DNA from: Stenogyne calaminthoides | Lineage: Eukaryota; Streptophyta; Magnoliopsida; Lamiales; Lamiaceae | Direction: 5' to 3' | Length of the DNA stretch: 64,000 nt | Assembly: GCA_037126765.1 (NCBI GenBank) | Contig: JBBCBC010000032.1 | Location: 434,001-498,000, forward strand | In this document: piece by piece, positions 25,566 to 37,700 of the stretch | Layout: every line of letters begins with the position of its first letter | How positions within the stretch are numbered: the stretch's first letter is position 1 | Position numbers and translations under genes: made by a program | The notes under the pieces: generated by a model | What the model saw: the letters and a program-made list of their open reading frames with translations, nothing else | What the model was told of the DNA's origin: nothing | Database searches by the model: none

Positions 25566-25684
25566 GCTGAGTGATTTTGGAAAATGAATGAGTTTTAAAA
25601 ACGGTTTTTCAAGATCAGTTCAGTCGACCACAAAGATTCTTCCTCAAGAATCGATGATACACAAAGTCGAAGGGTCGAAGAGAA

Positions 25685-25703
25685 CCAACCGCTCGATACC
25701 ACT
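25685..25703 (-). other. primer binding site (tRNA-iMet), one base-block damaged
   Basis: Directly inside the 5' LTR, - reads AGTGGTATCGAGCGGTTGG. The plant initiator-Met primer site is TGGTATCAGAGC; here the CAGAG part has lost bases. Confidence 0.8.
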
Positions 25704-27303
25704 TGTAGGTCCCTTAAACGGGTTAGTGAGGGCGTAAGTCTAGAGGGGAGGGGTGAATAGACTTCGAAAACTTTTTGTGCAGATCGTGTGAGGGCGCGAT
25801 TAGCTCGATCATAGTGCGAAAGTGAATCAGTTTGGGCTGATAACCAACTTACTAATCGCCTGAAGGCAGATCAGTTCGGTAACTATCAGTTTAACTGATG
25901 TGTGCGGAAGCTTAAGTTTTACCCGTGTGAAAAACCAGTTTTGATAAATCAGATTCCAAAGTTAATCTTTTAATCAGTTGACTGAAGTGTCAAGTTTGAT
26001 CAGATCAGAAGCTTGGTGCTAACTGATCTCAACTTGGAATATGTATGCGCTTTAAAGTTGTGTGCGCGATTGTCAGGTAATCGTTAATCAAAGCGATAAA
26101 AAGGCACACAAGATTTATAGTGGTTCGACAAACCGGTCCTACGCCCACTCTTCCCTATCACAAGGGCACCTACTTAACCAATCGGACTTTGTTTTATGTG
26201 TAAGTCCAACACAAGACACCAACTAGATGTTTAAAGAGTTCACACTCAACCGATCCCTGAGAGATCGTAACTAGAAACCCTAGTCCGAATCTTGCTAAAC
26301 AACTTAACCTAACTTGGGGGTTTGGGTAAGATTGTTTTTGTTCCAACTATGAAATCTTTTTTCACAGATATAAAAAATTTTTAACAAACCTAGATGAAAA
26401 GATTTCTATGCTAAGAACTTTATGGGATGAACACTTAATAAAAAATTAATCTTCTTGTTCATGTTCTTGCAGGCGGAAGTCCGATATTAGCTTGAGCTTC
26501 TTGATTGTTCGGCGTTTAGTGTGTTCATATCATTCACTCAAGTGTGATCCCATATTTATAGACCTTGAAATCAAAGAGCCGTTGGAGAGCAATTTGAATT
26601 TTGGGCTATATTTGGTAGACTTGCGGGCTTGATGTGACGAAGCCAGTGAACCAGCATGGCCAAAAGCGTGAATTTGTACTTTGTAGTCAAGTTAGAGAGA
26701 GGTAGCATCAAATCAAGAATTGCCGGAACCCCGATCATCGTGTCTTGTACTTATTGGATAGCAGACTCACTTTTCAAAGGTGTTTGTTCTTCCAACTAAG
26801 GTTGACATTCTTCTTGTTCAGATCATAGACGTATGATTAGGTGAAACATCAGATTTCACCTAGTGGTGACCGATCGGTCGAATCGATCAGTACTCCGATA
26901 GAGTCTTTTGGTCTTGGGTTGACTTAGCTTCAACTAGCGGACTCTACCGATGTAGGTCTTCCGTCCGATCTTCCGAAGTCATCCGATCTTCAAGTATTTC
27001 GAGTTTGAGCTTTATGACTTCAAATTTGAGATATCGACTAGATCGGATCGATCCGATCTTTGTTCTTGTCTTCAGATTCCGCCCGCTCGGATATCAATTT
27101 GTCTTTTGAGTCTTCAGATCTGACCTATACATATTGAGTTTCCCCCTCAATATGTGACCTATCTATTTCATCAGTTGTTCTATACAATCATTATCAATTG
27201 GTCTCCTATAGCAGGTAATATAAACATCAGTCAGCTAACAAGTCTGACTGGTCCTATTACATGTGTTTTTGGAACTTTCATCAAAACTATAAATTTCCCA
27301 ACA
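25704..27303 (-). repeat. 5' LTR of first Sire element
   Basis: 1600 bp, starts TGTAGG and ends CAACA on +, and matches 12752-14319. On -, TATAAATATG at 26560-26551 is a TATA box. Confidence 0.9.
26551..26560 (-). promoter_or_regulatory. TATA box of first Sire LTR
   Basis: TATAAATATG on -, conserved between both LTRs (also near 13585). Confidence 0.7.
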
Positions 27304-27308
27304 GAACT
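27304..27308. repeat. target-site duplication (right) GAACT
   Basis: GAACT directly follows the LTR end and matches 12747-12751. Confidence 0.9.
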
Positions 27309-29186
27309 AAAATGAATATATTATCTTATTATGATTAGTTCCTACACTATTAGTTTTTTAATAGATAGTATCACTTTTTTAATGGAAAAGTATCGATTAT
27401 TTAAATTTTAAATAATTTAAATTTACTATGATATATTGAATTTTGTGTTGGTATTCTTAAAGATGATGTAATGTAAAATGCCATATATATATTAAACTGG
27501 TCGCGATTAATCGAATCAATTAAAAAATAAATTATAGTCATCATATATACATATATATATATAGATCGATGGGTCAAATTAAAAAAGAAAATTAAAATTA
27601 CTGTCACCATAAATAAAAGAGTTGCTTCAAATTTTCAATAATATTAGGATTAATTTAGTATTAAATATGTCTTATATATATATGTATAATATAATATAAA
27701 AAAGTAGAGATAATGAAAATGAAGTGAAAAAATTAATTTATATTATATGTCGTTATTAAATCATAAATTTTTATATTTATTAAACTTTTTCTTGGTCTTA
27801 TTAAATTATAAAATATCGTTTTGTTAGGAAATTTTATGTTATAATTTTTTTAAAAAGTTAAAACAGATGTTATATTAAATTTATTTACAAAACATACCAG
27901 GTCAAACTTGACCTAAATATACAAATAATTGTATATGTCATATCAATTGCTGATACTTTGCAATCACCAAATTAATACTATATGTATTTTATAAATTATC
28001 AAAAAGATTCAATTGATAAATCTTATATAAAATGATAACATTAAAAAAAATTACTTAGTTTATATATGTGTACCTCAAAAGTTTGATATTGGATATAAGA
28101 AAATAATTTATGTACATGATTATTTATGTTTAATCTAAAGCTTCTAATTTTTAGATTAATTAAGTAGATGTTTAATTGAATTGATCTAAAACATAATATA
28201 AATTAATATTTAAATAAAGACTATCAAAAATTTTGGTCACATTACAATAATTTTTTTAACGGGAAAACATAGAATCTTTTTATTTAAATAAACTGTCATT
28301 TTAACTTTTGAATATTTTGAATTATTTAAAAAAATAAAAATAGTTTTTTGAATACTTTGAGATAGAGTCAAACATATTAAAATTGAAAAAAAAAATCGTT
28401 TTAAATTATTTTATTGTTGTCAATCTTACCATTTAAAACATTTATAATTATTAAAACAAATGGATCTTACCAATACATTATGCCACAACATGTAAATTTT
28501 TTACACCAACTAATTGTTGTGTCTTAAACTATTTAATGAAATAATAATTTATTTATATTATCCTATGAATATATGATATACCATAATTATAATAATTAGT
28601 ATGCTATAATTTAGAATAAGGAATAAATAAATATGTATATATATATCACATATACAATGTTTAAAAATACAAATCATGAGTATAATTTAATTAATAAAAA
28701 CTATAATTTTGAGGTATTTAATCTAATATATTAATATAAAATTTACTTTGAAAGAAGATATATTTCACTTCATAATATTAATAAATAATAAATATGAATA
28801 TACAATAAAATTAAATTAATTAAACTAAATAAAATTTTAATCCCGCATGTTATGAAAAATTGAGATTATTAATATATTTGACTTTAAAATAATATAGTTT
28901 TGTATTATAGGATTATGTGCTTTATTTAACTTCTATATAATCTAAAAATTATATAGAATTAAAATAGAATTATATTTCATGCTTAAATATAAGTATTTTT
29001 CATTTAAAATAATATGATGTTTTTTTTATGTGGGTGTCGTTTATAGAATGAACGAGATGATGATTTGAGGTTCATGTATGTTTTTATTATTTGCATATTC
29101 AGTGACACCTGTAACATTTTATTGCACAATATGGAACAGATATATCGTTGTGTTTACAATGATCTGCCTCAACCCTTTAGTTTGTG
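27309..29186. other. AT-rich spacer, no gene seen
   Basis: The first ~100 bases continue the duplicated spacer from 11810. The rest is AT-rich with short TA runs (for example near 27545). I see no coding or RNA gene. Confidence 0.6.
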
Positions 29187-29191
29187 CAAGT
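29187..29191. repeat. target-site duplication (left) CAAGT
   Basis: CAAGT precedes the LTR start TGTTGGGAG and matches 45368-45372. Confidence 0.88.
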
Positions 29192-29394
29192 TGTTGGGAG
29201 ATGAATTTAATAAAGATATATGATTTTGATTAAGATCTCAAAACCCCTGAGTATGACATGTTCAAGAAAATCTTGATAGTTGAGTCAGGATTCAGTTTTA
29301 GAGTATTCAGGATGTTATCTGCAAAATGTATAGTTAGCAGATATAGATCAGGTTAGGATCTGAAGATTCTGAAGAACTCATTAAGTTTCTGAAG

Positions 29395-29650
29395 AAACCG
29401 AAGTTTCAGTATGAAACTGAAGTTTCTGAAGTTTCAGTATGAAACGAAGAAACTGAAGACTCAGTGTGAAACTGAGATACTGAAGACTCAGTATGAAACT
29501 GAGGAACTGAAGACTCAGCATGAAGACTCAGTATATCAGTCAGTATATCTGTGAAGACTCAGAAGACGCTGAAGACTCAGAAGACGCTGAAGACTCAGAA
29601 GACCCTGAAGACTCAGAAGACTCTGAAGACACAGAAGACAGAAGACTGAA
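29395..29650. repeat. GAAGACTCAG-type short tandem repeats in LTR1
   Basis: Repeats built on CTGAAGACTCAG and GAAGACTCAGAAGAC fill this stretch. The same positions in LTR2 (42660-42900) carry altered triplets. Confidence 0.85.
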
Positions 29651-30170
29651 GAACTGAAGATCAAGAATACTGAAGGCACAGTAATTACTGAAGGCTCAGT
29701 AATGTACTGAATGCTCAGTATAAACCTGAGTGTTCCGAGGCACTGAACATATCTATCTGAAGGATGCAATACTGAGAAGATCGCGATTCCTTAGAAAATT
29801 AGATATTTGCCAAGACATTTAAATGCAGACAAAAGGAACTAAGACAAAGTGTTGTTAAGGTTATATCACTCAGAGAATGTAACCAAAAAGAACCGTTGAG
29901 TTGTCTACCTTTAACTGGAGACAAAAGTCAAAAAGAGGAAGACAACACTGTACCATACTGACACTGACAGCGACAGGTCACTGAAAAGATGTCAGAAGTA
30001 CTAAGTTCCAAACTGCAAAAAGTGAAGATCGGCTACATGAAAGGCTAATGCCTAAAACGTGTTAGGGAGTGTCAAACCCTAAATATAGCCGTTTCTCACA
30101 CACCATAAGAGGAAACTCACGAAGCTATCTCTCCAACGGATAGTTTTCAAGAGTGACCTTGGTGTATGCC

Positions 30171-30178
30171 TATAAATA
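30171..30178 (+). promoter_or_regulatory. TATA box of second Sire LTR
   Basis: TATAAATA at 30171, conserved in LTR2 at 43439. Confidence 0.75.
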
Positions 30179-30474
30179 CTTGTGACCTTCTACATTGCAA
30201 GGTTACGGGAAATTTGTAAGCAACTCAAGAGCTCAAACTTATTATTGCAAGTTGAAGCACTCGAAAAACCAAGAATTTCCCAAGTGCTTTAAATCGAAGA
30301 GAGCTCATTCCACTAAGCCTAGCTTGATAAGATATATCCAAAGCTTAGTCGAGATATCCTAGCCTTTGCATTGTTCTTAATTGTAAAGGATATCTCATCC
30401 TAGTTGGAAACCAACCAAGAAACCCCAAACCCTTAAAAAGGTAGTTTGAGTGTGATTGTTGGTGAGTTGGAGTT

Positions 30475-30700
30475 GTAAAGAGTGAGTAAACTACATTGAG
30501 GTAGTCAGAAAGCTCTAGAGAAGAAGTTAGTAAGCTACTAGTGGTAGTCTGAAAGCTTGTGTGAGTTGAGTAAGTAAACTACAGAGGTAGTCAGAAAGCT
30601 CAAGGTCGGGTTGAGTAAGTAAACTACAGAGGTAGTCAGAAAACTCAGGGCCGAGTTGAGTAAGTAAACTACAGAGGTAGTCAGAAAGCTCAAGGAAGTG
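30475..30700. repeat. ~55-60 bp tandem repeats in R/U5 of LTR1
   Basis: Five units share GTAAACTACAGAGGTAGTCA followed by GAAAGCTC or GAAAACTC. The last three are nearly identical. The array is kept in LTR2 (43745-43975). Confidence 0.88.
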
Positions 30701-31283
30701 ATTAGTGAATTTCTCTGAAGAGATCAGGGAGAGTGGACGTAGGAGCTTGAGTCTCTGAACCACTATAAATTGCTGTGTTCTTTGCTTTCTGTTTTGCTTT
30801 GCTTAACTGTTGCATATATTTTGAAAGCATATTTTCACTGACATTTCAGTTGGAATCAATCCACTGAAGTTGCATATAATTGAATCACAGCCTAATCACT
30901 ATTCCATTTAAGGAAGGTTTTTCAGCAAAAGCTTAAAACGAGTATAAACTAAGGGCCAACCATTCCGCACATCTGAGTAGCTAGAACAGATAGTTACCAA
31001 ACTGAACTTACTCTTCTGAGGGTTCAGTAAGTTAGTTATCTGATCCAAGCAACTCAGGATCTCTGAAACTCAGGACTCAGTTGGGATTATCTGAGGTTTC
31101 TGAAAGCAGCTCAGGATCACTGTCTCAGTAGACTTTGACTCAGAGTGATTTGTGCTTCTCAGGACCAAATCATCAGGACAACCTGACCCAAGCTGACCTC
31201 AGTAAAAGAAAAGTTTTTAAAACACTGAACACGTGTATTCCCCCCATACACGTGTAAGACTCGTTTGCACCGGGACCAACATG

Positions 31284-31300
31284 TAGTATCAAAGCAGTGG
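31284..31300 (+). other. primer binding site, degenerate
   Basis: TAGTATCAAAGCAGTGG follows the LTR, resembling the initiator-Met primer site TGGTATCAGAGC with changes. Confidence 0.65.
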
Positions 31301-31407
31301 TTCAACTTGACCACCTGCTTTGTTGACCAAAGTTTTATTTGCTAAAAATACTTGTGGTCTATCTGAACTGATCTTATTTGCTGAATTCTTAAAAGACTCA
31401 GATAAAA

Positions 31408-33105
31408 ATGTCTTCTAAGAAACTTCCCATGTTCTCAGTAGAGAACTATGATTTATGGAGACTGAGAATGCAGGCTCACCTGTATTCAAAACATGAACGT
31501 ATGTGGAGAGTGGTCTCTGAAGGGCCATTCCAATTTACTGTGGTGAATCCCAGAGGAACAGAAAATGAGAGAAACGATCCCAGAGCAGAATTTCCTAAGT
31601 CTGATGACCAACTGACTCCTGGGGAGAGAAAGTTAGTCAATCTAGACTATATTGCTAAAGACACACTATACAGTACAATTGATGATGGTGTGATGAGAAT
31701 GATCTCTCACTGTAATACTGCAAAAGAAATTTGGGATACACTAGCTGTAATGTGCCAAGGCACAGATCATATCAAGGAAAACAAACTTTCAGTTGCAATT
31801 GGAAAGTTTGATAGTTTTGAAATGGATGATGGTGAATCCATAGACAAATTGGAAGTCAGATTCACTAGCATCATGAATGATCTAAATGCACTTGGAAAGA
31901 GATATCCACAGAGAGAAGTTGCATTGAAAATTCTTAGAGGTCTTTCTAAGAAATGGGATATACATGTCGTGGTGATTGAAAACACCAAAACATTAATTCA
32001 ATGTCATATCAACAAGTCTTCTCTGAGCTGAAGGCCTATGAGTTTGTAATTGATAAGAAATCTAAAAAGGCTGACAGCAAAGATGATTCATCATCTAGTA
32101 AGAATGTGGCTTTTAAAGCCAAGGAAAAAACCTGTAAAACTAGAGAGTCTGAGAACTCCCTTGCTAAGAATCAGGATGAGCTTGAGGATAAGCTAGCACT
32201 GATGGCAAGGAGGTTTGAAAGACTTAATAGTCGATATGGAAAATACAAAAACTATTACAGGAATCACAGGTACCAGAAGAAACCTGAGGACAAACCAACT
32301 GAGAAGAGAAAGGACCTGAAAGCTGAGGGAATCTTCATCCAAAAGGAAGGACTCCAAGTCCAAAGAAGAAAGTGATCAGGATGATGATGCCAACATATGC
32401 TACAATTGCCAAAAGAAAGGTCACTTCCAGTATGATTGTCCTGACCTAAGTGCTAAGGAGAGAAGAGAAAGGCAAGCTAAAAGAGACAAGAAGTTCTTCA
32501 ACAGAAAAGCCATGGTTGCAGAAGAAGAACATTCTGAGGAGGGATCTAGCTCTTCAGATGAAATATTCTCAGACAGTGAAAGTGATGACATCTGTCTGAT
32601 GGCCATTGAGGAGGTAAACTCTTCTTTCTCTGTTGTTGCTCCTACACTAGCACAAGAGTTATCAAGTTCCACTGTAAACAATCATTTTGACCTGATGGAT
32701 TCTTTTGAGAATCTGATGAAGGACTATGCTGTTTTACAAGAACTGCTGAATGAAACTCAAGAGCAGAATAAAGAATTGAAAGCTGAAAATCTAAAATGGA
32801 AAGACTCTAGCAATACTGAAATCACTTCTCAATTAATGGGAGCTACTGATGAACTGGATGTTCTGAAAGTACAACTCTCAGAGAAAGATAAATTGATAGT
32901 GACCCTAACTGAAAAGCTAGAGAAATCCACTGAAGAGACTCAGCTGATCAGAACTAAGTTCAATGACCTCTCTGAGAAGCATGAAACTCTACATAACTGT
33001 GAGGATAGTGCACAGAAGAAGTTAACTCTATTGAATACTTCATCTAAAGTAATAGATGAAATTCAGAGTTACCAGAGATCCGCCACTATAAAATCTGGAT
33101 TATGA
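31408..33105 (+). pseudogene. gag (second Sire element)
   Basis: ATG at 31408 starts LPMFSVENYDLWRLRMQAHL, the typical Copia gag entry. The capsid-like core contains AKEIWDTLAVMCQG and LKILRGLSKKWDIHVVVI. A frameshift near 31990 and another near 32360 break the frame. The zinc knuckle CYNCQKKGHFQYDC (CX2CX4HX4C) lies at 32398-32439. A Ser/Glu patch and then a long coiled coil (about 32690-33080) follow, the latter a Sire hallmark, up to a TGA at 33105. Only a few changes separate it from one open frame. Confidence 0.92.
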
Positions 33106-33861
33106 TATATTCCAGGGGGAACCTCACAAGGTCATCTGAATGCTGCATCAAGTAGCAAGAAGACAATCTTTGTAAAACCAGTGGCACCTACACTTCAAAC
33201 TGAAGAAATGCCCAAGGTTGTAGACAAGGGAAAAGGACCTATGGTTTCAGTAAAACTGAATGATCAGGTAAGAAAGCCCAAACCTCAGGTGAAGGCTAGA
33301 AAACCTGAGCACTCAGTTGGAAAATTTCAGGCAAGTACTTCAAAGCCTCAAGCTAAGAATGCAAACCTAAAAGGATCTACACTGAACCATCAGAGGAATC
33401 CTCAGAAGAGAAACACTCAGTAGAGACATTCTCAACTGAAGAGACCAAGTCCTCAGTATACTGAAAGACCCAGATTTCAGTACAGGCAACCTGAACCCCA
33501 CTTGCCTAAGGGTAAAGGTTATCTGAACCCGAGTCAACAAAGATTTAGACCGGCTGCACAGAAGCCAAAACAAATGAACAAAAGACCTGAACCAAAGAAA
33601 AATTCAAAAGCTCATGTTCATGCTAAGGCTAGCACTCATACACAGGAAACTGCTAAGGCACCCAGAGTAGTAAATGTGTATGTTGATGTTTATGGAAGAT
33701 AGATCAACCACTCTAAAGTGATTAGAGTTGTCAGACAGATTTGGATTCCGAAAGGTACAACTAACCTTGTAGGACCCTACACAAATTGGGTACCTAAGAA
33801 TTGATCTGTTTTTCAGGAGGAAAACAAGGGCACTGAGCTGATTAAAGATCACATAGCACTG
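33106..33861 (+). pseudogene. gag-pol linker (second Sire element)
   Basis: Lys/Gln/Pro-rich, low-complexity frames (33181-33423, 33502-33702) separated by stops link gag to protease, followed by a block encoding RQIWIPKGT and NWVPKN, which normally sits just ahead of the Sire protease. Confidence 0.7.
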
Positions 33862-34567
33862 ATGAGCAGAGATGAAAAAGCTCCTGATGTATGGTATCTT
33901 GATAGTGGATGCTCAAGACATATGACAGGGTTCAAGAAGATACTCAGTGACTATGTTGAACAAAGAGGCCCTCATATCACTTTTGGAGATAACTCAAGGG
34001 ATGATCAAGGATATGGAACTTTGGAAATCGACTCAGTTCATATCCATGGTGTTTCATATGTATCTGGATTGAAGCATAACTTGCTTTCAATAAGCCAATT
34101 CTGTGATAAGGGTTTTAATGTTGAGTTCTCTAAGAACTTATGTTATATGAAAGATGATACATCACAGAAAATATTACTGACTGGTACAAGAAAAGGAAAT
34201 GTGTATCTTGCTGATTGGAGTTCAACTCTTAAAGATACATGTTTGGTTGCTAAAAGTTCCACAGATACCAGTTGGTTATGGCATAATAGAATGAATCACC
34301 TGAATTTCAAAACCCTGAATAAACTTGCAAGATTAGCTCTTGTGAGAGGGTTGCCTAATGAAGTGTTCAGTAAGGAACATATTTGTGATGCGTGCCAAAA
34401 AGGAAAACAAATAAGAGCATCATTTAAAAGCAAAGTAGACGTTTCTACTGAAAGAATACTTCAGTTATTGCATATGGGTCTCTTTGGTCCAATAACACCA
34501 GTAAGCACTAATGGCAGGAAATACACACTAGTAGTAGTTGATGACTACTCAAGATATACTTGGGTCA
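33862..34567 (+). pseudogene. aspartic protease and integrase N-terminus (second Sire element)
   Basis: WYLDSGCSRHMTG at about 33892 gives the protease DSG site. The pre-integrase domain shows WLWHNRMNHLNFKTLNKLAR (~34275) and CDACQKGKQ, completing a zinc-binding HHCC set. The integrase core starts HMGLFGPI, where the first catalytic Asp appears replaced (usual form DLFGP), then VVVDDYSRYTWV. The frame is cut at 34567 by a TRIM insertion. Before the insertion it is open for over 230 codons, the best-preserved pol part here. Confidence 0.92.
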
Positions 34568-35043
34568 TGAAGGATCAAGCGCTTGCCACTAGACTAAAAG
34601 CCCGGACTTGTAGTGAGGTGCTACTTTAATTCCCTTAACCCATACCTAGCAGCAGGTACCACGGGCGGCACGCAACTATGCCTTTAATCGAGCTTAACGA
34701 GGGTCTTGAGCCAAGAATCGACCTTAAAAGCAGGAGATCGCTAGATATCTCCCAACAATCCCCCTAGCAAAGAGCCCCGACTTTCGCCAAACATACCACT
34801 ATTTTGCGTCATGGGGGACTCGAACCCGTGACCTGTGCTCTGATACCAATTGAAGGATCAAGTGCTTGCCACTAGACTAAAAGCCCGGACTTATAGTGAG
34901 GTGCTACTTTAATTCCCTTAACCCATACCAAGCAAGAGGGGCACCACATGAGACGCAACTATGCCTTTAATCGAGCTTAACGAGGGGTCTTGAGCCAAGA
35001 ATCGACCTTAAAAGGCGAGGAGATCGCTAGATTTCTCCTAACA
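34568..35043 (-). mobile_element. TRIM (miniature LTR retrotransposon) inserted in integrase
   Basis: Two near-identical terminal repeats (34568-34757, 190 bp; 34851-35043, 193 bp) flank a 93-base core with no coding capacity. On -, the core starts right after the LTR with ATTGGTATCAGAGC, an intact initiator-Met primer site (34850-34837), and ends with a short polypurine tract CTAGGGGGAT (34767-34758). Termini are TG...CA. GTCA occurs on both sides (34564-34567, 35044-35047). Joining the flanks continues the integrase reading direction. These are the defining parts of a TRIM; it must have moved with enzymes supplied by another element. Confidence 0.92.
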
Positions 35044-36290
35044 GTCATATTCTTACTCAAGAAGAAAGAGACTCGAATATAAAGCCGCCAGAGTTCTTGA
35101 AAAGGCTCAAGATTGAGAAAAAAATCGAGTGTGGTCAAAATCGATCCGACAAAGGAACTGAATTTATAAATCATATCATATCGATTATTGTGCAAAGAAA
35201 TGGAATTTCTCATGAAACATCACCGCAAGGACCCCTCAACAAAATGGTGTTTTTGAAAGAAGGAACAGGACTCGAAAAGAAACCGCAAAGGACAATGATA
35301 ATTGAAGCCGATATTCCTAAAAGATTTTTTAATTTGTCGTCAACACCGCATGCTATTCACGTAAACGGATCCATCTTGACCAAGAGTCAAGGCAAAACAC
35401 CTTATGAGCTTTGGAATGAAAGGAAGCCTCTTGTTTCTTTCTTTTCGTGTGTTTGGTTGCAAGTGTTTCATACACAATAATGGTAAAGATCGGTTGAAAA
35501 CATTTGATAGTAAAGCCGATGAAGGAATATTCTTAGGATATTCTCAAGTCAAGAAAGCTTTCGAGTTTACAATCAGAGGACTCTTATTGTGGAGGAAACA
35601 CCTCATGTTGTTTTTGATGAATCTACTTGTGTTCGTAAGAAACAGAACATGATACGTAAGAACCACCAAGAGGATCACCAGATTAAGCCTTTAAAAAAAG
35701 AATGACAAATCATCCATCGAACTCGAAAAGAAGAAGTCACCACCATCTATGATTGGAGTGACTCGGACTCGAGATAAAGAAGTTCGGGATGGAACTCGGG
35801 ATGGTGAGACTCGGGATGGAAAGTCTTCACCGAAGGAAAACCAACATCGGTCGACCAATCTGAACAGACACCCGCCTGGACTCGTATGTGATGCCAATGA
35901 AGATGTGGTCACAAATGAGGCAAATTCGAATCTATCAACCAAAGGGAACAAATGTCTCTCGACAATGTTTCGAATAGAATATCCCCGAGGAAGATGATTC
36001 TCTTTCTCCTTTTCGTTGTTCCTCGAGTTTATTGAACTAAGCTCGAACCTAACATTTCAAATGTTGAGGATACTATTGAAGGGGAACATCTAGAAGAAGA
36101 TGGTTAGATAGTCATCCTACAAGTCAGATTGTGGGTGATCTAACTGAAGGTGTCAAAACAAGAAGGTTCCATGGTGAGAGTGCACTATTATGTTGCTTCC
36201 TATCGGAGAAAGAGCCTAATGAGATTGGTGAAGCTCTACAAGATTCTCATTGGATTCTTCTTTATGCAAGATGAAATTTGAATCAATTCT
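35044..36290 (+). pseudogene. integrase remainder and linker (second Sire element)
   Basis: After the TRIM, SDKGTEFINHI (second Asp) lies near 35150 and GISHETSPQGP near 35205, where the catalytic Glu block follows but is frame-broken. ILTKSQGKTPYELWNERKPL (~35370-35430) and CFIHNNGKDRLKTFDSKADE (35464-35525) are conserved integrase C-terminal sequence. 35660-36290 is the low-complexity linker before RT. The many frame changes cluster in a block where CAG/CTG triplets are scarce. Confidence 0.85.
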
Positions 36291-36296
36291 CAAGGA

Positions 36297-37015
36297 ATGA
36301 AGTATGGGGAGCTAGTAGATAGACACGAAAGGCACAATGTCATTGGAATCAAGTGGGTATTCAAGAATAAAAGAGATGTAAACAACAACATTGTAAGAAA
36401 CAAGGCAAAATTTGGTTGCAGACAAGGTTATTCCCAAGAAGAAGGCTTGGATTATGATGAAACCTTTGCACAAGTTGCAAAAGACTAGAAGCCATCGATT
36501 GTTTCTTGCATATCGCCCACATGAAGTTCACGATCCATCAAATGGATGTGAAAAGTGCATTTTCGAATGGTGTGCTTAAAGAAGAGGTTTATGTAGAACA
36601 ACCTCCCGGTTTCAAAACAGAATGACCAAGTTTACAGTGCTCGGAAAAGCCTTGTATGGTCTTAAGCAAGCACCGAGCATGGTATGATACTCTTTTTCGG
36701 TTTCTTCATCGACCATGGTTTTGTCAAAGGAACTATTGATAGAACTCGTTAGGGATAGAAGATGGGGAAGATATCTTACTAGTTCAGATATATGTTGATG
36801 ACATCATTTTTGGATCTCCAAACCATCAGCTGTGTGAAAAGTTTTCAACACTGATGAAAGGCAAGTTTGAGATGTCAATGATGGGAGGGATGAATTTCTT
36901 TCTAGGTCTTCAAGTGAAACAATCAAAGGAAGGAATCTTCATCAACCAAGCAAAGTACACCAGAGATCTGATTGCCAAGTATGGTGTATAGAATTGCAAT
37001 GCAGTTAGAATTCCT
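36297..37015 (+). pseudogene. reverse transcriptase (second Sire element)
   Basis: NVIGIKWVFKNKRD (~36335) and YSQEEGLDYDETFAQVA open the RT domain. ALYGLKQAPS is visible near 36650 in a different frame, and VQIYVDDIIFGSPN near 36785 carries the intact YVDD catalytic site. KFEMSMMGGMNFFLGLQVKQ follows. Stops and frameshifts lie between 36488 and 36780. Confidence 0.9.
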
Positions 37016-37700
37016 ATGAATACTAACTACAAGATGGATCCTGATTTTGAAGGCAAATCAGTAAGTCATACTGATTATAGAGGAATCATTGGATCATTGC
37101 TCTATCTCACAGCAAGTAGGCCGGATATAACATTTGCTGTTGGGATATGTGCAAGATACCAAGCTAATCCTAAGGCTAGTCACATGGAGGCTGCCAAAAA
37201 GATACTGAAGTATCTTAAAGGCACAGTGAATAGAGGATTATGGTATCCAGCTGATGATAACCTTGAATTAACTGGTTACTCAGATGTTGATTATGGAGGT
37301 TGCAGGATTGACAGGAAGTCCACCACAGGAACTTGTCAATTTCTTGGAAGCAAGCTGATATCTTGGTTTTCGAAGAAACAGACCTCAGTAGCAACCAGTA
37401 CTACTGAAGCTGAATACATGGCTGCAGGAAGCTGATGTGCTCAGATTCTTTGGCTCAGACAACAATTAAGGGATTATAAAGTTGTAGCCAATGAAGTACC
37501 AATATTTTGTGACAATAATAGTGCCATTGCTATTTCACAAAATCCGGTATTGCACACCAGATGCAAGCATGTGGATATCGACATCACTTCATCGAGGAGA
37601 TCATGTCGGAGAAGAAGGACATCGGGATGGAGAAAATTCATCTCGATAACAGAGAGCCGATATCTTGACTAAACCTTTCGTCAATCAAGATTTCGGGAAC
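37016..37700 (+). pseudogene. RNase H (second Sire element)
   Basis: Open to 37435 with SLLYLTASRPDITFAVGICA, YSDVDYGGCRIDRKSTTGT (first Asp region) and TSTTEAEYMAAGS (Glu). A TGA then interrupts; beyond it the frame continues with CDNNSAIAISQNPVLHTRCK (third acidic residue) to about 37570, after which frames are lost. Confidence 0.9.

Larger units (their letters stand above)
12752..27303 (-). mobile_element. full-length Sire-lineage Ty1/Copia retrotransposon (first)
   Basis: A 14,552-bp element begins TGTAGG and ends CCAACA on +, has two LTRs and a 5-bp target duplication GAACT. Coding is on -: gag (~25565-23000), protease (~22930), integrase, RT and RNase H down to 19621, then a long extra-ORF region to 14320. 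The order PR-IN-RT-RNase H is Ty1/Copia. The long coiled-coil gag, extra ORF after pol and methionine-initiator tRNA primer site point to Sire/Maximus. Its reading frames are shattered, although the LTRs are still similar; much of that may be the CAG/CTG artefact described under findings. Confidence 0.93.
29192..31281 (+). repeat. LTR1 of second Sire element
   Basis: Starts TGTTGGGAG and ends CCAACA. The primer site follows two bases later. LTR2 matches it along its length. Confidence 0.92.

Noticed and set aside
29395..29650. Regular short repeats that might suggest a CRISPR array
   Set aside because: Units are contiguous without unique spacers, lie in a plant LTR and recur in its partner LTR.
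34800..34850. A tRNA gene on - (B box plus TGGTATCAGAGC)
   Set aside because: No A box or cloverleaf; the position between LTR and core shows it is a TRIM primer site.
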